From Gigaspora margarita (lineage: Eukaryota; Glomeromycota; Glomeromycetes; Diversisporales; Gigasporaceae): 64,000 nt of DNA. Position 1 is the first letter of the stretch. Each line of letters begins with the position of its first letter. The notes below the pieces were generated by a model. The model worked only from the letters and a program-made list of their open reading frames with translations, ran no database searches and was not told the DNA's origin. Shown here piece after piece: positions 45,961 through 57,459 of the stretch. The position numbers and the translations under genes were made by a program. The stretch covers positions 63,317-127,316 of the forward strand of contig WTPW01000195.1 in NCBI GenBank assembly GCA_009809945.1, read 5' to 3'.

Positions 45961-46036
45961 GAAAGTTATTATGAGTGTAATTGAGATTAGAAATATAATA
46001 TTTATGTATGGTACACATAAAATAGGTCTGGGTGAA

Positions 46037-46540
46037 TGTCAAGGGCTAAAAGTGATTTTCAAAAACAGGTGCAGTAAAATCCATAATTGAGAACCGAAAT
46101 TCAAGAAATCTAAAAGAAATCAAAAATTAATTAAAGATTAGTTAAAGATAGTTAAAAATATAAAGAAAATGTTAAACATAGCCTTCGTTATTATAATCAT
46201 GTAATAATCATTATTGTGAGTTCCTTAGTTATATAATTCTTCCTCAATTCTTTTTTGATGAAAGAATCGATTTATTCCTAAGTCTTTTTAGTTCACTAAT
46301 CTAATGAAAGTTATAAAAGCTCTATAATTTTCCTTTTGCAAAAGATATCCATCCTACGGGATTCCAATATTTCAACCTAATTCATTGAATAAATCACCTT
46401 AATAAATATAATAACAAAAACCTCTAATCACTTATAATTTATTGTCAAATTACTAACGTCACACCTCTGGCGAATTGACTTATTACTCAAATCTTATACT
46501 TTCATATATAAATTAATAAACTTACATTTTTGCCATAACA
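46037..46540 (+). repeat. Right LTR of Gypsy element 1
   Basis: 504 bp, TGTCAAGGGCTAAAAGTG to GCCATAACA, same length as the left LTR. Confidence 0.93.
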
Positions 46541-46655
46541 ATAAAAAAAATTGAGTTTTTTAATTTTTTGGATTTTTATACATTTTGCAAAATGTACTAA
46601 AGTTAGTACAAAACAGTAAATCCAAACTATTAATTATTAGAAACATTAAAAGACA

Positions 46656-47135
46656 TGAATGTTAGTCTAAAATCTGTATAATACTTTCCCCAAAATCATG
46701 TATAAAAGATCTTCATTTTCTCCTTGCCATCATTTTCAGACCTTGCTCTAATACAAGAGGCTTTGCTCTCTTAGACTTAATTCAATTTCTATTTCTTTAC
46801 TCTCTTATTCATATATTGATCATTTAATAAAATATTGATCGTATCATATTGATTATTTAAATAAATCAATAAACTAAGTTATCAATCAGCCATAATCAAT
46901 TATTATAATAAATTGATTACTGCCAATTTTAAAGTACTTACTATAAAAATCCCAATTCTCTTGTATTTTCACATACATTAGAGTCATTGCCTCTTTCAAT
47001 AAATGCCTTATTTAACCTCTTTCAAGTTGATAGTAATCAACTGTATTAACTTCACCAAATCCCAAATTTATAGCATAAACTGTATAGATAACTCATCTCT
47101 TAAATTATAAAGAGGAGTAATTTAAGTGTGACCAT
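46656..47135 (+). repeat. Probable left LTR of Gypsy 2 with primer-site sequence
   Basis: The region ends GTGACCA and is followed at 47136-47153 by TTTGGTGGTGACTGTGAG, identical to the sequence after Gypsy 1's left LTR. A TATAAAAG box lies at 46701-46708. The left boundary (TG at 46656) is a guess because no partner LTR was found. Confidence 0.6.
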
Positions 47136-47153
47136 TTGGTGGTGACTGTGAGA

Positions 47154-48645
47154 ATCATTATCAAGTCTATTGCAAGAATTTTGGTTAAAATAGTGCATGA
47201 GTTTTGATGCATATATAAATCCATCAGAAGGCAACAGAAGCAATTATTCTGCATAATTTAGGTAAAATTTGTTATCCACTACCAAACATTTTACTACTAC
47301 ACTTTCATTAACTTTGTAACTAGCAAAGAGTTACATATTCTGTAGTTATATTTTCAGAAAAACATTAGAGTATTTTTGGGATTCGAGAAGCATTATGTAG
47401 AACATAGTAGTAAAACTAATACTTAGCATCCAATATCCCACTCTTCTAGGAATTTTAGAGAATTAATAGAACTTGTACAAAGTATTGCCATATATATCTG
47501 ATATTTACAGATTAGCCCATATGACCTTATAAACTTAGATACATCATTAACTATCAACATAGATGAAATTAACATAGAATTAACCAATTTATTTAATTCT
47601 TTAGCCCTAACCAATCTCATTAATAAATCAGTAATAATAATAGCAATTACAGATAACATACTTAACTTTTTTAAGATAATCCAAAAGAATCCATCTGGCT
47701 TTGAATCAAACATTTTCTTAAAAATGGAACCAAGGACCTGTTAGCATGATAGAGAGCTTTAAAAAAACTGCTTTACCAACAACTTGAATTATAAGAGAAT
47801 ATTAAAGGTTCTGCCTATGTTCTTACATAATAACACTGATGAATGGCAAGATAATTACTTCAAAAAAACTATACTTACTGGTACACCAAGGATAATTGGA
47901 ATAATATTAAAAAGAAATTTTTAAAGCAATTTTGTATCCAACAATAGCAAAATAAATGCCAAAAAAACTTAGATAGTATGATAGTATGAAACAACTGCCT
48001 GGTAAACCTTGGATACCTGTTATTAGTGTTGTACATTTTGGTGTTCATGGCTTTTTTTGACTTGTCCATGTCCAAGATTGTCCAAATATCCAAAATTGTC
48101 CAATGCTTGTTCAGGCTTTAATAATTAATAAATCTATCTAAAAAATATATAACTATATATTTTTTTAGGTGCTAAACACATTTTAGTTAAAATTTAAATA
48201 AGTTATCTTAATAAAATTTTAAGTAATTTTTACTTTATTTAATTGTTCAAATTGTCCAAAATTGTCCAAATTCATTGCCCAAAGCTGATTTGTAACAACA
48301 CTACCTGTTATAGTAAATTTTAAAAAATACCAAAATAGGTAACAACCAGAGTTAACTTACAAGGTAAACAAAAGTTATATTATTTTAAAAAGGAATATGG
48401 TCTAAACTACTCCCCATTATTCTGCTATATAATCTAACTGATCTCAAAGCTATAATAGACCATGCCAGAATGTATAAGCAGGGAACAGATTTACTATAGA
48501 TGCAAATCCCATTGTTATATAAAAGGGATTGAAAAGGATATTGAACAATTAACTAAGCAAATATAGCAAAAGAGCCTGAACTATACTACTATTGCATCAG
48601 CACTATTAGCACAACCAAAAAGAATAAAAGCAAACTAACTTATCA
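47154..48645 (+). pseudogene. Gypsy 2 gag, 5' part
   Basis: Fragments of gag in several frames: NWNNIKKKFLKQFCIQQ (about 47895-47945, compare LFIEQFVPEE of Gypsy 1), DLKAIIDHARMYKQGTDLL (about 48435-48495, compare EAIAAARRVEAGDYYG) and GIEKDIEQLTKQI followed by SLNYTTIASALLAQ (about 48525-48615, compare GIKKMIEGLALNYATLSAQL). A hAT MITE sits within at 48024. The 96-aa minus frame at 47423-47713 is a shadow; the plus strand there also reads open and may be early gag. Confidence 0.7.
48024..48303. mobile_element. 280-bp hAT MITE with perfect 8-bp TSD
   Basis: Ends TAGTGTTGTAC and GTAACAACACTA, flanks CCTGTTAT at 48016-48023 and 48304-48311. The interior has TTGTCCAAAATTGTCC words. Family of 9279-9538. 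Confidence 0.9.
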
Positions 48646-49471
48646 AGAAAAGCAGGACCCTGGATATCTAGTATTGAGGTTATACTTGAAATTTTTTAGC
48701 AAAAACACCTAAAATTTGAGAAGCAAAAAACAGTTTTTGGCAATTATCTTGGCATCCAGTGGTCCAATTTGAATGAACTTTTTTTAAAATGAAGCTCTCA
48801 GTGAGGCGCATCTAACAAAAAAAAGTTCATTCAATTCTGATTACTAGATTAGAAGTTATTAAAATAAATAGATTTTGTTAGTGCCGTATTTAAATATACT
48901 ATATTTATGAATATATTCGAATATATAAATATTTATGAATATTCGAATATAAATTATAGATATTTGAATATTCATAAATATTCATAATATTTATGAATAT
49001 TCATAATATTTATGAAAATTCATAATATTTATGAATATTCATAATATTTATGAAAATTCATAATATTTATGAATATTCATAATATTTATGAATATTCATA
49101 AATATTTTGAATATTCATAATATTTATGAATATTCATAAATGTTTTTGAATATTCATAAATATTATAAATATTCATAATGTGAATATATTCGAATATATT
49201 CATAATATTCAAATATTTAAAATATTTTGAATACGTGTTGAAAAACCTATCATATAGTTATATAATTGTATAACATAAATATGCATATTGGTTATACAAA
49301 AGCTTATTGAACTATTTTTACAAAAATAATTTTAGGTTACACACTACTAAAGTTGTATAACATTACACAAGCCCTATTTTGGTAACAGTTTTTTGAACCA
49401 AGAATGGGGTTTGAACCAAGGGTAGGTTTTGAATATTCATAAATATTCATAATATTTATGAATATTTATAA

Positions 49472-50386
49472 TTTTTTTTTTTTTTAAGGTAAGGCCTTGC
49501 TCGTATCTTTATTAAATAATTTATATAAGTGGTTACCCACTTAAATTGTACAGTGACAAATATATATAAACTACATGCAAGAATAAGAGCTCAGACTAGT
49601 TTATCTGCGACCTAAACCTACTAGAGTGGACAAGACTCACCTAGATTTGAATAGTCAAAATATAGTTTGTAGGAATACTATATTTGATCCACATAGTGGA
49701 CCAGATGCTAATTTTGCGAAGGGCTTAGCCTATTGGTGGACATGAATTGGAGTCATTGTGGAGTTGGTCTGGGAGACCGCAGAGACAGTTGTAGGTAAAG
49801 TTTTTTTTTGAATGTTGATTTTTACGAGGGTGGCATGGTTGTGTTGGTTTGGGCCTGTTGTACTCAGAACAGATGTTGTTAGTTTTCTTCCAGTAAGCGA
49901 GACAGAGCAGTATGGTTTCCATTTCTGCTCATAGGCCTCTTCAGATACTTTAAGAAGAGATTTGATAATTATTTGAGATACCTATTTATAGAATATGTCA
50001 GGGGATTGTACTGTTTGGATTAGGGGGATGGGGATAAGGCCCTTTAGGGTGGAGTCTAAGGAATAGGGATAAAGAAAGGTTGGAGTGGGGTTGAATGAGG
50101 GGTGGATGTAGATTAGTTGAGTAAGACTGTTGTATTGAGAATCAGGTAGCTCTAGGTCGCTACTTATGACAATCTCTGAAATGGCTATGAGGACAATTTG
50201 GTTGATGAGTGAGGGATTTTGGCAAGTCCTCCAGTGAGAGGGGGAGTCTGGCATTCTGCATTCGAAGCAGTTGGCAGAGGAGAATGTGTTTGGAAATATA
50301 GTGTGCAAGTGTGAGTGCGTGGGCAGGTCATTAAGTAAGGTTTTAATTTTGAATGATTTTAAGTGATTAAGTTTTGGGTTGGTATA
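49472..50386 (-). mobile_element. 5'-truncated LINE, minus strand, 11-bp TSD
   Basis: The poly-T at 49472-49485 is the 3' poly-A tail on the minus strand, preceded there by TTTAATAAAG (a polyadenylation-like signal). The 3' coding end on the minus strand includes TIFPNTFSSANCFECRMPD and SPSHWRTCQNPSL (50308 downward), a CxxC..HxxxC cluster like that near LINE C-termini, then YWKKTNNICSEYNRPKPTQ. AATATTTATAA is repeated at 49461-49471 and 50387-50397, though the target is itself repetitive. Confidence 0.72.
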
Positions 50387-51506
50387 AATATTTATAATAT
50401 TTATAAATATTCATAATATTTATAAATATTCATAATATTTATGAATATTCATAATTTTTATGAATATTTATGAATATTCATAAAAATATAATTTTTATAA
50501 TATTTATGAATATTTAAAATATTTATAACTTTTCATAATATTTATGAATATTTAAAATATTTATAAATATTCATAATATTTATAAATATTCAAAATATTT
50601 ATAAATATTCATAATATTTATGAATATTCAAAATATTTATGAATATTCAAAATATTTATAAATATTCAAAATATTTATGAATACAGTCATCCCTCCTTAT
50701 ATTCACCTTCCATATAATCACTAACTCCATACAATCACATGGTTTTTGGTTACCATTTTTTTTGTTATTAAAAACTCTTCTATATAGTTACAAATGCTTA
50801 TAATCACTATCACACATATTTTTATATTTATAGATGTTTTTTAATAGTAAAATTCCTTCTATACAATCACATTTATATATGATCATAGAAAGTTGTTGTA
50901 TAGAAAAGTTACAATTTTACTTATTAAATTAACTTTTAAGCAATAATTAAAGTTATTCAGAAGAATAAAATACAGATACTTTAAAATTTTCACACAAATC
51001 AGACAACTTTTTATTAGTACAGTTTTTCATTTTACGTATCTACGAATATAGCTAAAAATTTGTAATTTTTTTTTGTAGAAACATAAAATAAGAAGATGTA
51101 TTAATAAAATATCAACTGATTTATATGAAAATTTTAGAGTAAATATATTTTGTTTTCCTGAACAATGTTTATTATTGCATAAAAATCGATTAGCTTAGTA
51201 TTATTTTGACTTTTATATATAGCAACAATTAATGATTGTATATAAAAATTTTTTAAAATTTTATTTTAAAAATTTTTATATATGATCATTGATCGTTGCT
51301 ATATATAAAGGTCAAAATAATACTAAGCTAATCGATTTTTATGCAATAATAAACATTGTTTAGGAGAACAAAATACATTTACTCTAAAATTTTAATACAA
51401 ATCAGATAACTTTTTATTAGTACAGTTTTTCATTTTACATATCTACGAATATAGCTAAAAATTTGTATTTTTTTTATAGAAACAAAAAATATAAAGACAT
51501 ATTAAT

Positions 51507-52654
51507 ATGAAGACAATTTTCAAAAATTATATCTGTATTACAGTAACTAATCTTCATCAATAAGTTGGGCCATAATAATGCCTATAACTCAGGTTGCACC
51601 CAGTGTTTAAAATCTATCTGCGGAATCTGCAAAATGCAAATTGAAAGTTAATTCCACAGGCAAAAATTTTTAGGAATCTGCAGATTTTATTATGAGTTGT
51701 GCATGTTGTGCATAATTTTTTGATTTTTTATTATGTTTACAAGAATTGCTAAGTTTTTCCGCATATCAAAATAAAATTGAATTTTAAATACTGGTTGCAC
51801 CATCTCTCAGTGTATTCCGTTGATGTAGAAGATTCTAGATCTGTTACACAGGTTATTGAAATTGCGTAATACCAAGAAAACTTGAAGATCAGTAACCCTT
51901 GGCAAGTCCCGAGCAGAAAGTAGCTGGGCTTTCGACAGTAATACAGAAAAGGAATCAGATAGTGTGTAAAGGCCGGCCAGTACGCCTATGACAAGAGGGT
52001 TGGAGGCCCCTACCAACTAGGCTGCCAGAGTCACACTAGAAGAAAAGAACATGTGTTACAGTATTATGTACCAAGGGGAGGGAGTCCATTCAGTTTTTAA
52101 AGCCAGGCTGACCAACCCTTCCAGGCTTATGGATTGGGAGCAGGCAGACAACAGGTCAGGAAAGCCAGAAGAGGAATATGTATGTAGTGACTGGGGTTTG
52201 GTGAACTCTGCAAGAGCAGAAGTAGATAACAGTAGCGGTTTAATGATTAGCTCTAACTGCAAGTATATAGGTAAAGCTATAGCGTAAGTTACTGAAGTGT
52301 AAGTGATACCTGAGTGGGACAGGGGCTACTCTACCAGGTCTCTCACTGGGATAAATTAGTCCTAAGGGAGGTAGAAAAGAATCTGGATCTTGTTCTGGTA
52401 ATACAAGAGGGATTAGCAGATGGCAATAATCAGAGGGTTTAAATAGGCAATGACTGGTATGCGGGTTGCAGGTATGGCAGCTAGGGTAGAACCTTAGGGT
52501 GGCTACTTAAATAGGCAACCAAAAGTTGCAGGTGTGGCTAGTTTTACTCTCGTCAATGTACTATGTCAAGTGACCTCCATGTTGGAAACCCGTGATTCTA
52601 CATATCTTGAATAAAACTCTTACTCCTGAAGTGAGCACCTTAACTTGAAAAAAA
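51507..52654 (+). mobile_element. SINE-like retroposon (same body as 12767-13758)
   Basis: Identical flanks AAAGACATATTAAT at 51493-51506 and 52655-52668, and a short poly-A (52648-52657). The body from about 51880 shares GGCAAGTCCCGAGC, TTTCGACAGT, GGTACCAAGGG-like and GGATAAATTAGTCCTAAGGG with the SINE at 12767, and the 3' module AGGGTTTAAATAGGCAA with it and 58882-59812. The 5' part lacks an obvious tRNA head, so it may be a variant or carry foreign sequence. A hAT MITE is nested at 51601. Open frames at 51807-52287 on both strands are not considered genes. Confidence 0.8.
51601..51793. mobile_element. 193-bp hAT MITE, innermost of the nest
   Basis: Ends CAGTGTTTAAAAT and ATTTTAAATACTG, identical 8-bp flanks GTTGCACC at 51593-51600 and 51794-51801. 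Non-coding. Confidence 0.9.
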
Positions 52655-53531
52655 AAAGACATATTAATGAAATATTAATGAAAATTTTAGAGTAAATGTA
52701 TTTTGTTCTCCTAAACAACATTTATTATTGCATAAAAATCGATTTGCTTAGGATTATTTTGACTTTTATATATAGTAATGATCAATGATCGTATATAAAA
52801 ATTTTTTATAATAATTTTTAAAAAATTTTTATATACGATCATTGATCGTTGCTATATATAAAAGTCAAAATAATACTAAACAAATTGATTTTATGCTATA
52901 ATAAATGTTGTTTAGGAGAAAAAATATATTTACTGTAAAATTTTCATGTAAATCGGTTTACATTTCATTAATACATCTTTTTATTTTACGTTTCTGCAAA
53001 AAAAAATTACAAATTTTTAGCTATATTTGTAGATACATAAAATAAAAAACTGTACTAATAAAAAGTTTTCTGATTTGTATGAAAATTTTAGTATAGCTGT
53101 ATTTTATTCTTCCGAACAAATTGAATTATTGTATAAAAGTTAATATAATTAGTAAAATTGTAACTTTTCTATATAGCAACTTTCTATAATCATATATAAA
53201 ATTTTTAAATACCTCTATTAAATCACTTTTTTTTCATTTATTATAATTTGTGCTTATATAGAGATAACCTTTATACAGTCATATTTCTTTATAATCACCA
53301 TATTGGTGTGTGCCCAACTGTGTGATTCTATGTGAGGATGACTGTATTTATAATATTTATGAATATTCAAAAATATATTCAAATATATTAATAAATTAAT
53401 TATTAATATTCGAATATATGTAAGAATTTCAAATATAAGCACTAGATTTTGTTATTTTTAGCAAATTAGGTTAAAATTGGCCAAAATCCAGTTATGACCT
53501 ATATGAGAGATATCTGGGGTCCTAGAAAAGT

Positions 53532-56500
53532 ACCCCTCTAAAAATATCATTTGTTACAGATATAGAAAACCTGATTATTATACAAACTAGTGCTTATTAA
53601 AAAAATCTTTGTTATCCAAAGAGTTGCAGTATTAACTTTTAAAATAATTTAACAATAGAAATAATAGACAGAATAAAAATATCAATCTAATTAATATAAA
53701 AGATGAAGAAAGTGAAGATAAAGAAGAAGTATATGTGTCTAACTACAACTATATAATACTAACAGGAAAAAATAAAAGAAAAGCAAAAACAGTTAGAGTC
53801 AAGGAAAGAGCATAATTTAAGAAACAAAGCAAAGTCATTTGCCCAAGAAGAATATTCTATAGAATTTGAAAATAATCCACAAATATCAAAAAAATATCAA
53901 AATTAGTTGCTATCTGTAGTAGACCAACTAACACTATATAATGTATCTGAAGACTTATTAACTATGCCTATAAGAGCTATTGTTGGTCAAATGTTACAAT
54001 ATCTGAATCAATATTGAAACTTGGCCAAAGTACTAAGGTAAAAGAAAGCTCCAAATTCCAAAGCTAACTATATACAGGCTGATAATCTATAAAAAACTAT
54101 TGCTATATGTTGTCATATGTGAATCAAAAAAACTCTAGTAGTCACTAAACTAGATTCTAGCACTGTTATAAGCATTATTACCAAGAAATTAATGGAGAAA
54201 CTGGGATTGGAGATTGATAGACCATCAAAACAGTTATGATTACTACTAACAGAAGTTGTACCAAAGCTCTTGGCATTATTACTAGTACTAAAATAATATT
54301 GCAGAACTTAATCATACCTATTGACCTGCAAGTAATCGATTCTAAGAAAGAAATTCTACTGTTAGGAACAGACTAGTTTGATAAGTTCAAGCCAAGATGG
54401 ACTTTGCTAATAATATACTCTATATATCTATTTAGGAAAGCAAGTAATAGTAAATATGAAACATGTTAGTAAAAATAGTATAGTACAAGAGCTAGAAGAA
54501 TTTACAAATAAAGATAAGTGAATTGATAAATTAGAGGATAAAGATGAACTACATGAGTTATTCTATAGTAGCACATTATTAGAAGATAAAAAATTATTTT
54601 ACAATATTTGAGTAGAAGATAACCTGGCAGTATATCTAACTAAACTAATATTTTACTAACAGGAGACATCAAAACTCTATCTAGAAACCAATGCTAAACT
54701 AATCTATAACCAGAGACATAAGGTAGAGAAATTATTATGAAATAATGCTCTTTTCTTTACTATTAAAATAAACAAAAGCAGACAAACCATAGAATTAGGG
54801 CAAACTAATCTAGTTTGTCACAAAATAACTATAGATGATACAAAACTAATAAAGCAATAACTTTACTATATATTACCAGACAAGCAAGAATTTTTGAAAG
54901 AAAAATTGCAACAAATAAAAAAAGGGTATGATTAGTGAAACCAGAAGCCTATAGGTTTTTTCTGTAATTATATAAGTAAAAAGAATAATAAAAAGAGAAT
55001 TTGTATTAATTACCAAAAGCTAAACATATTAATTGAAAAGGATATATATCTTCTACCAAATATTAGTGAAATACTATTAGTTTTTAGTGGATCTAAATGG
55101 TTCTTTAGCCTCAACCTAGCAAGTAGCTATTGGAAATCATGGTTAAAGAGAAAAAAAACAAGAAAAAGAATGCATTTTTAACCAAATTCAGCACCTATGA
55201 ATTAATGTAATGCCTTTTGGATTATATAATGCTTTCTCTTTTCTCTAATAACTAAAAATCAACTATTGTACCTTTTCATTAACAAATTTTTAGTGGTATA
55301 TCTTGATGATATCACTATCTACTCTACTATATTCAAAGAATATCTGGACCATGTATAGCAAGTTCTTTCAAAACTAAAAAAAAACAGATTTAAAACTATA
55401 TTTGAAAAAAGGTTTCTTTTTTCTCAATCAATTCAAATTTTTAGATCACATTATTAGCAGAGAAGAAATATTGCCTAATGAAGACAAAATAAGTAAATAA
55501 AGTGCTTTCTAATACCAATTATTGTTTAAAAAATTCGAACTTTCCTAGGTCTAGCTTCATATTACTGCAAATTTATTAAAGGTTTTTCAAAATTGCGAAG
55601 CCATTGAACCAATTGCTAAAGAAAGACAAGTCTTATACATGGAATAAAGAACAGGACCAAGTATTTAGCACCCTAAAGAACTACTTGACCACTGTACAAT
55701 ACCCCAATCTTTATAAACTATTTTATCTGCATATTGACATTTCTATCTCAGAGTTGGGCATGTATTAGCACAATTGGATAGCAATAATAAAGAATATTTA
55801 TTGCATATACAAGTAAAGAACAAAACAAAAAAAATTATTTTGTATTTAAGCTCAAATGCCTTGCAGTAATATGGGAGAGTATTTTTATTAATATCTAGGG
55901 TCTAAGATATTCTTTATTATAACTAACTATTCTGCCCTATAATAGTTAAGAACTTCAGAATTGAAAAGAAAGAGGGCTAGATGAACATGCAGTTGGAATC
56001 ATATAATTTTTCAATCATACATTGGCCTGATTAAAAAATATACCAATTCCATATTCTATTAAAACTCTATGAGAAGGAAGATATTAACCAGATGATATAT
56101 TTAGCAAAAATCAAAAATAAAATAGCCACCAATACAGAATATAAACTCTATAAATATGCAAAAAAGTTGAAAAAACCTTGGCATATTATTTTCTAAAACC
56201 TTAATCTATGGACTATATCTATATAAGAAAGTTGAATTCAATACTACCAGAATAAAATATAACAAACAGTTTTGTACTTGGTATTATATCAAGCATATTA
56301 GTAGGTGATTGAACCAAAAATTCAAGAAGAAACATTGGTCTTGTAATGAAAAGGACCAGGTGCCCAATATTGGTATAGTAATAAGCTTTACTCACTATTA
56401 GATAATTGTATTAAATATAAAGATGATCTAAAATTATGGATTTTGGTAAAATGGTACCCAAGTGAAGAAATTGCAAAATGCTATTGGATCACTCAAGAAT

Positions 56501-56560
56501 TTGAAAGCGAGGATAAAAAGTTTAATAAAATTTTATAATGTACAATAAGAAAAGAGAATA
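53532..56560 (+). pseudogene. Gypsy 2 gag end, protease, RT and RNase H remnants
   Basis: Begins with a zinc knuckle reading CYRYRKPDYYTN-stop-C (about 53551-53592), where the second Cys and the His of CCHC are both Tyr. QLTLYNVSEDLLTMPIRAIV and IVGQMLQYLNQY parallel the gag end of Gypsy 1. TKLDSSTVISIITKKLMEKL and LLLGTD are the protease; ICINYQKLNILIEKDIY, GSKWFFSLNLASSYWK and YLDDITIYS (about 55300) are RT; LYLHIDISISELG is RNase H. Near 56450-56515, ILVKWYPSEEIAKCYW may be a chromodomain-like tail, but this is weak. Frameshifts and stops are too many to list. Integrase core not identified. Confidence 0.82.
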
Positions 56561-56633
56561 GTTCTGATCTTATACTATCTGATATCCTTACAATCCAAAT
56601 AAAAGACCTGGCTAATCAAGAGAATAGTGTGCT

Positions 56634-56813
56634 AGAATCCTGAAATATACATAGATAGGCCAGGTATTAGTTTGCTTATTTTTGGGAGTTTTTATGCAGA
56701 TTTTTTCTATTTTTAGTAATTTTTTGCTTATTTTTGAGGTTTTTTCTATAGATCTTTCTATTTTTAGTAATTTTATAATTAACCTAACCTATCTATGTAT
56801 ATTTCAGGGTTCT
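56634..56813. mobile_element. hAT-type MITE (family of 4264-4437)
   Basis: Arms AATCCTGAAATATACATAG and CTATGTATATTTCAGGGTT are inverted. Flanks AGTGTGCT (56626-56633) and ACTGTGCC (56814-56821) agree at six of eight. Interior GATCTTTCTATTTTTAGTAA on both arms. Confidence 0.7.
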
Positions 56814-57294
56814 ACTGTGCCTAAAAAAGCAAATAATCAAGAAAAAAAATAAAGAAACTTGACAAACACACATACCCAAGTAGTTAGGTCCTCTAGAAAC
56901 ACCCTCTATAAATTACTATAAGGAGTATAATAACTATTCAGATATTTAACATCAGCAAATTTTATATATAGATATTGATCAATATATAATACTTAATCAT
57001 TTTATATCGATTATAAAATATCATTATATATCAATTAATTGGATAAAAATCAATATATATCTATAATCAATATATATCATTTTTTATATTAAATCATTAT
57101 ATATCTATAAATTGATTATAATCATAATTATTTGAAATAATATATAATGATTAACAGATCTTTAACGATTACATAATGTTTTGACCCATCACTGAGTAAA
57201 AAAAAAAAATAAAAAATAAAAATGCCAATAAAGCAAATTAAAAACAATTGGCATACTAAAAAAAATTAGCTTAGAAAAAAAACCCCATTTTATA

Positions 57295-57421
57295 CTATTT
57301 TTACTCCTTTTTTCTTTTTTTTCTTTCTCCCTTTTTTTCCCCTTTTTTCTTTCTCCTTTTTTTTCTCTCTTACTTTTTTTCTTTCTTCCTTTTCTCCTCT
57401 CTCTCTTTTTTTCTCTTCTTT

Positions 57422-57455
<34 letters not shown>
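57295..57455. repeat. Polypyrimidine tract ending in a ~34-T run
   Basis: About 160 bases almost only T and C (CTTTTTTCTTTTTTTTCTTTC type), ending in uninterrupted T from about 57421. Copy A of the host element lacks it, so it is an expansion specific to this copy. Confidence 0.8.

Positions 57456-57459
<4 letters not shown>

Larger units (their letters stand above)
39955..46540 (+). mobile_element. Ty3/Gypsy LTR retrotransposon, complete but inactive
   Basis: Two 504-bp LTRs (39955-40458, 46037-46540) enclose gag, protease, reverse transcriptase, RNase H and integrase in Gypsy order. LTRs begin TG and end AACA. The bases directly outside are ATAA on both sides (39951-39954 and 46541-46544), a short target duplication. 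The LTRs differ at roughly thirty positions by eye, so the insertion is old. Every enzyme region has stops or lost catalytic residues. Confidence 0.93.
39587..46633. mobile_element. TTAATGGATAG-type element split by the Gypsy insertion
   Basis: The left end TTAATGGATAGGATTTACC with TACTAAATATAG lies just before the left LTR. Just after the right LTR comes TTAGTACAAAACAG and a decayed inverted end (GTAAATCCAAACTATTAA). The left end matches the element at 4511-5512. If correct, the Gypsy element jumped into it. The right end is poorly conserved. Confidence 0.45.
50684..53344. mobile_element. TA-flanked element (CAGTCATCC ends) with palindromic interior
   Basis: Ends CAGTCATCCCTCCTTATATT and ATTCTATGTGAGGATGACTG, TA at 50682-50683 and 53345-53346. 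The interior is a palindromic array: hairpins with TTTATATATAGCAAC / GTTGCTATATATAAA at about 51210-51320 and 52760-52870, and repeated TTAGTACAGTTTTTCATTTTAC. No transposase. It is interrupted by a SINE at 51507. Confidence 0.8.
48879..53444. mobile_element. hAT-like AT-rich element with AATATTCATAA satellite interior
   Basis: Ends TAGTGCCGTATTTAAAT and AATATAAGCACTA, with identical 8-bp flanks GATTTTGT at 48871-48878 and 53445-53452. Its own interior (48900-49460, 49425-49471, 50387-50681, 53347-53435) is a near-satellite of TATTTATGAATATTCATAA units. It hosts a LINE fragment and a TA-flanked element. Confidence 0.82.
48654..53523. mobile_element. hAT MITE (AGGACCC family) split by later insertions
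   Basis: Left part 48654-48878 and right part 53445-53523 together equal the 295-bp element at 31987-32281. Ends AGGACCC and GGGTCCT. Flanks AGAAAAGC (48646-48653) and AGAAAAGT (53524-53531) match at seven of eight bases. It lies in the gag of Gypsy 2. Confidence 0.9.
46656..56620 (+). mobile_element. Ty3/Gypsy element 2, ancient, split by nested insertions
   Basis: A probable left LTR (to 47135) and primer-site sequence are followed by gag pieces (47460-48640) that end at the 8-bp duplication of a hAT element. Coding resumes at 53532 with a zinc knuckle, then protease, RT and RNase H remnants to about 56560. The gag pieces on both sides line up with the gag of Gypsy 1. No right LTR was found; the right boundary is approximate. 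Confidence 0.8.

Noticed and set aside
47423-47713. Minus-strand 96-aa gene
   Set aside because: No domain; the plus strand is also open and sits where Gypsy 2 gag is expected.
48900-50683. CRISPR-like array of AATATTCATAA units
   Set aside because: Units are contiguous with no unique spacers of constant length; it is satellite DNA inside a transposon.
51807-52287. Small genes on both strands
   Set aside because: They lie in the SINE body; the related SINE at 12767 does not keep the same frames.
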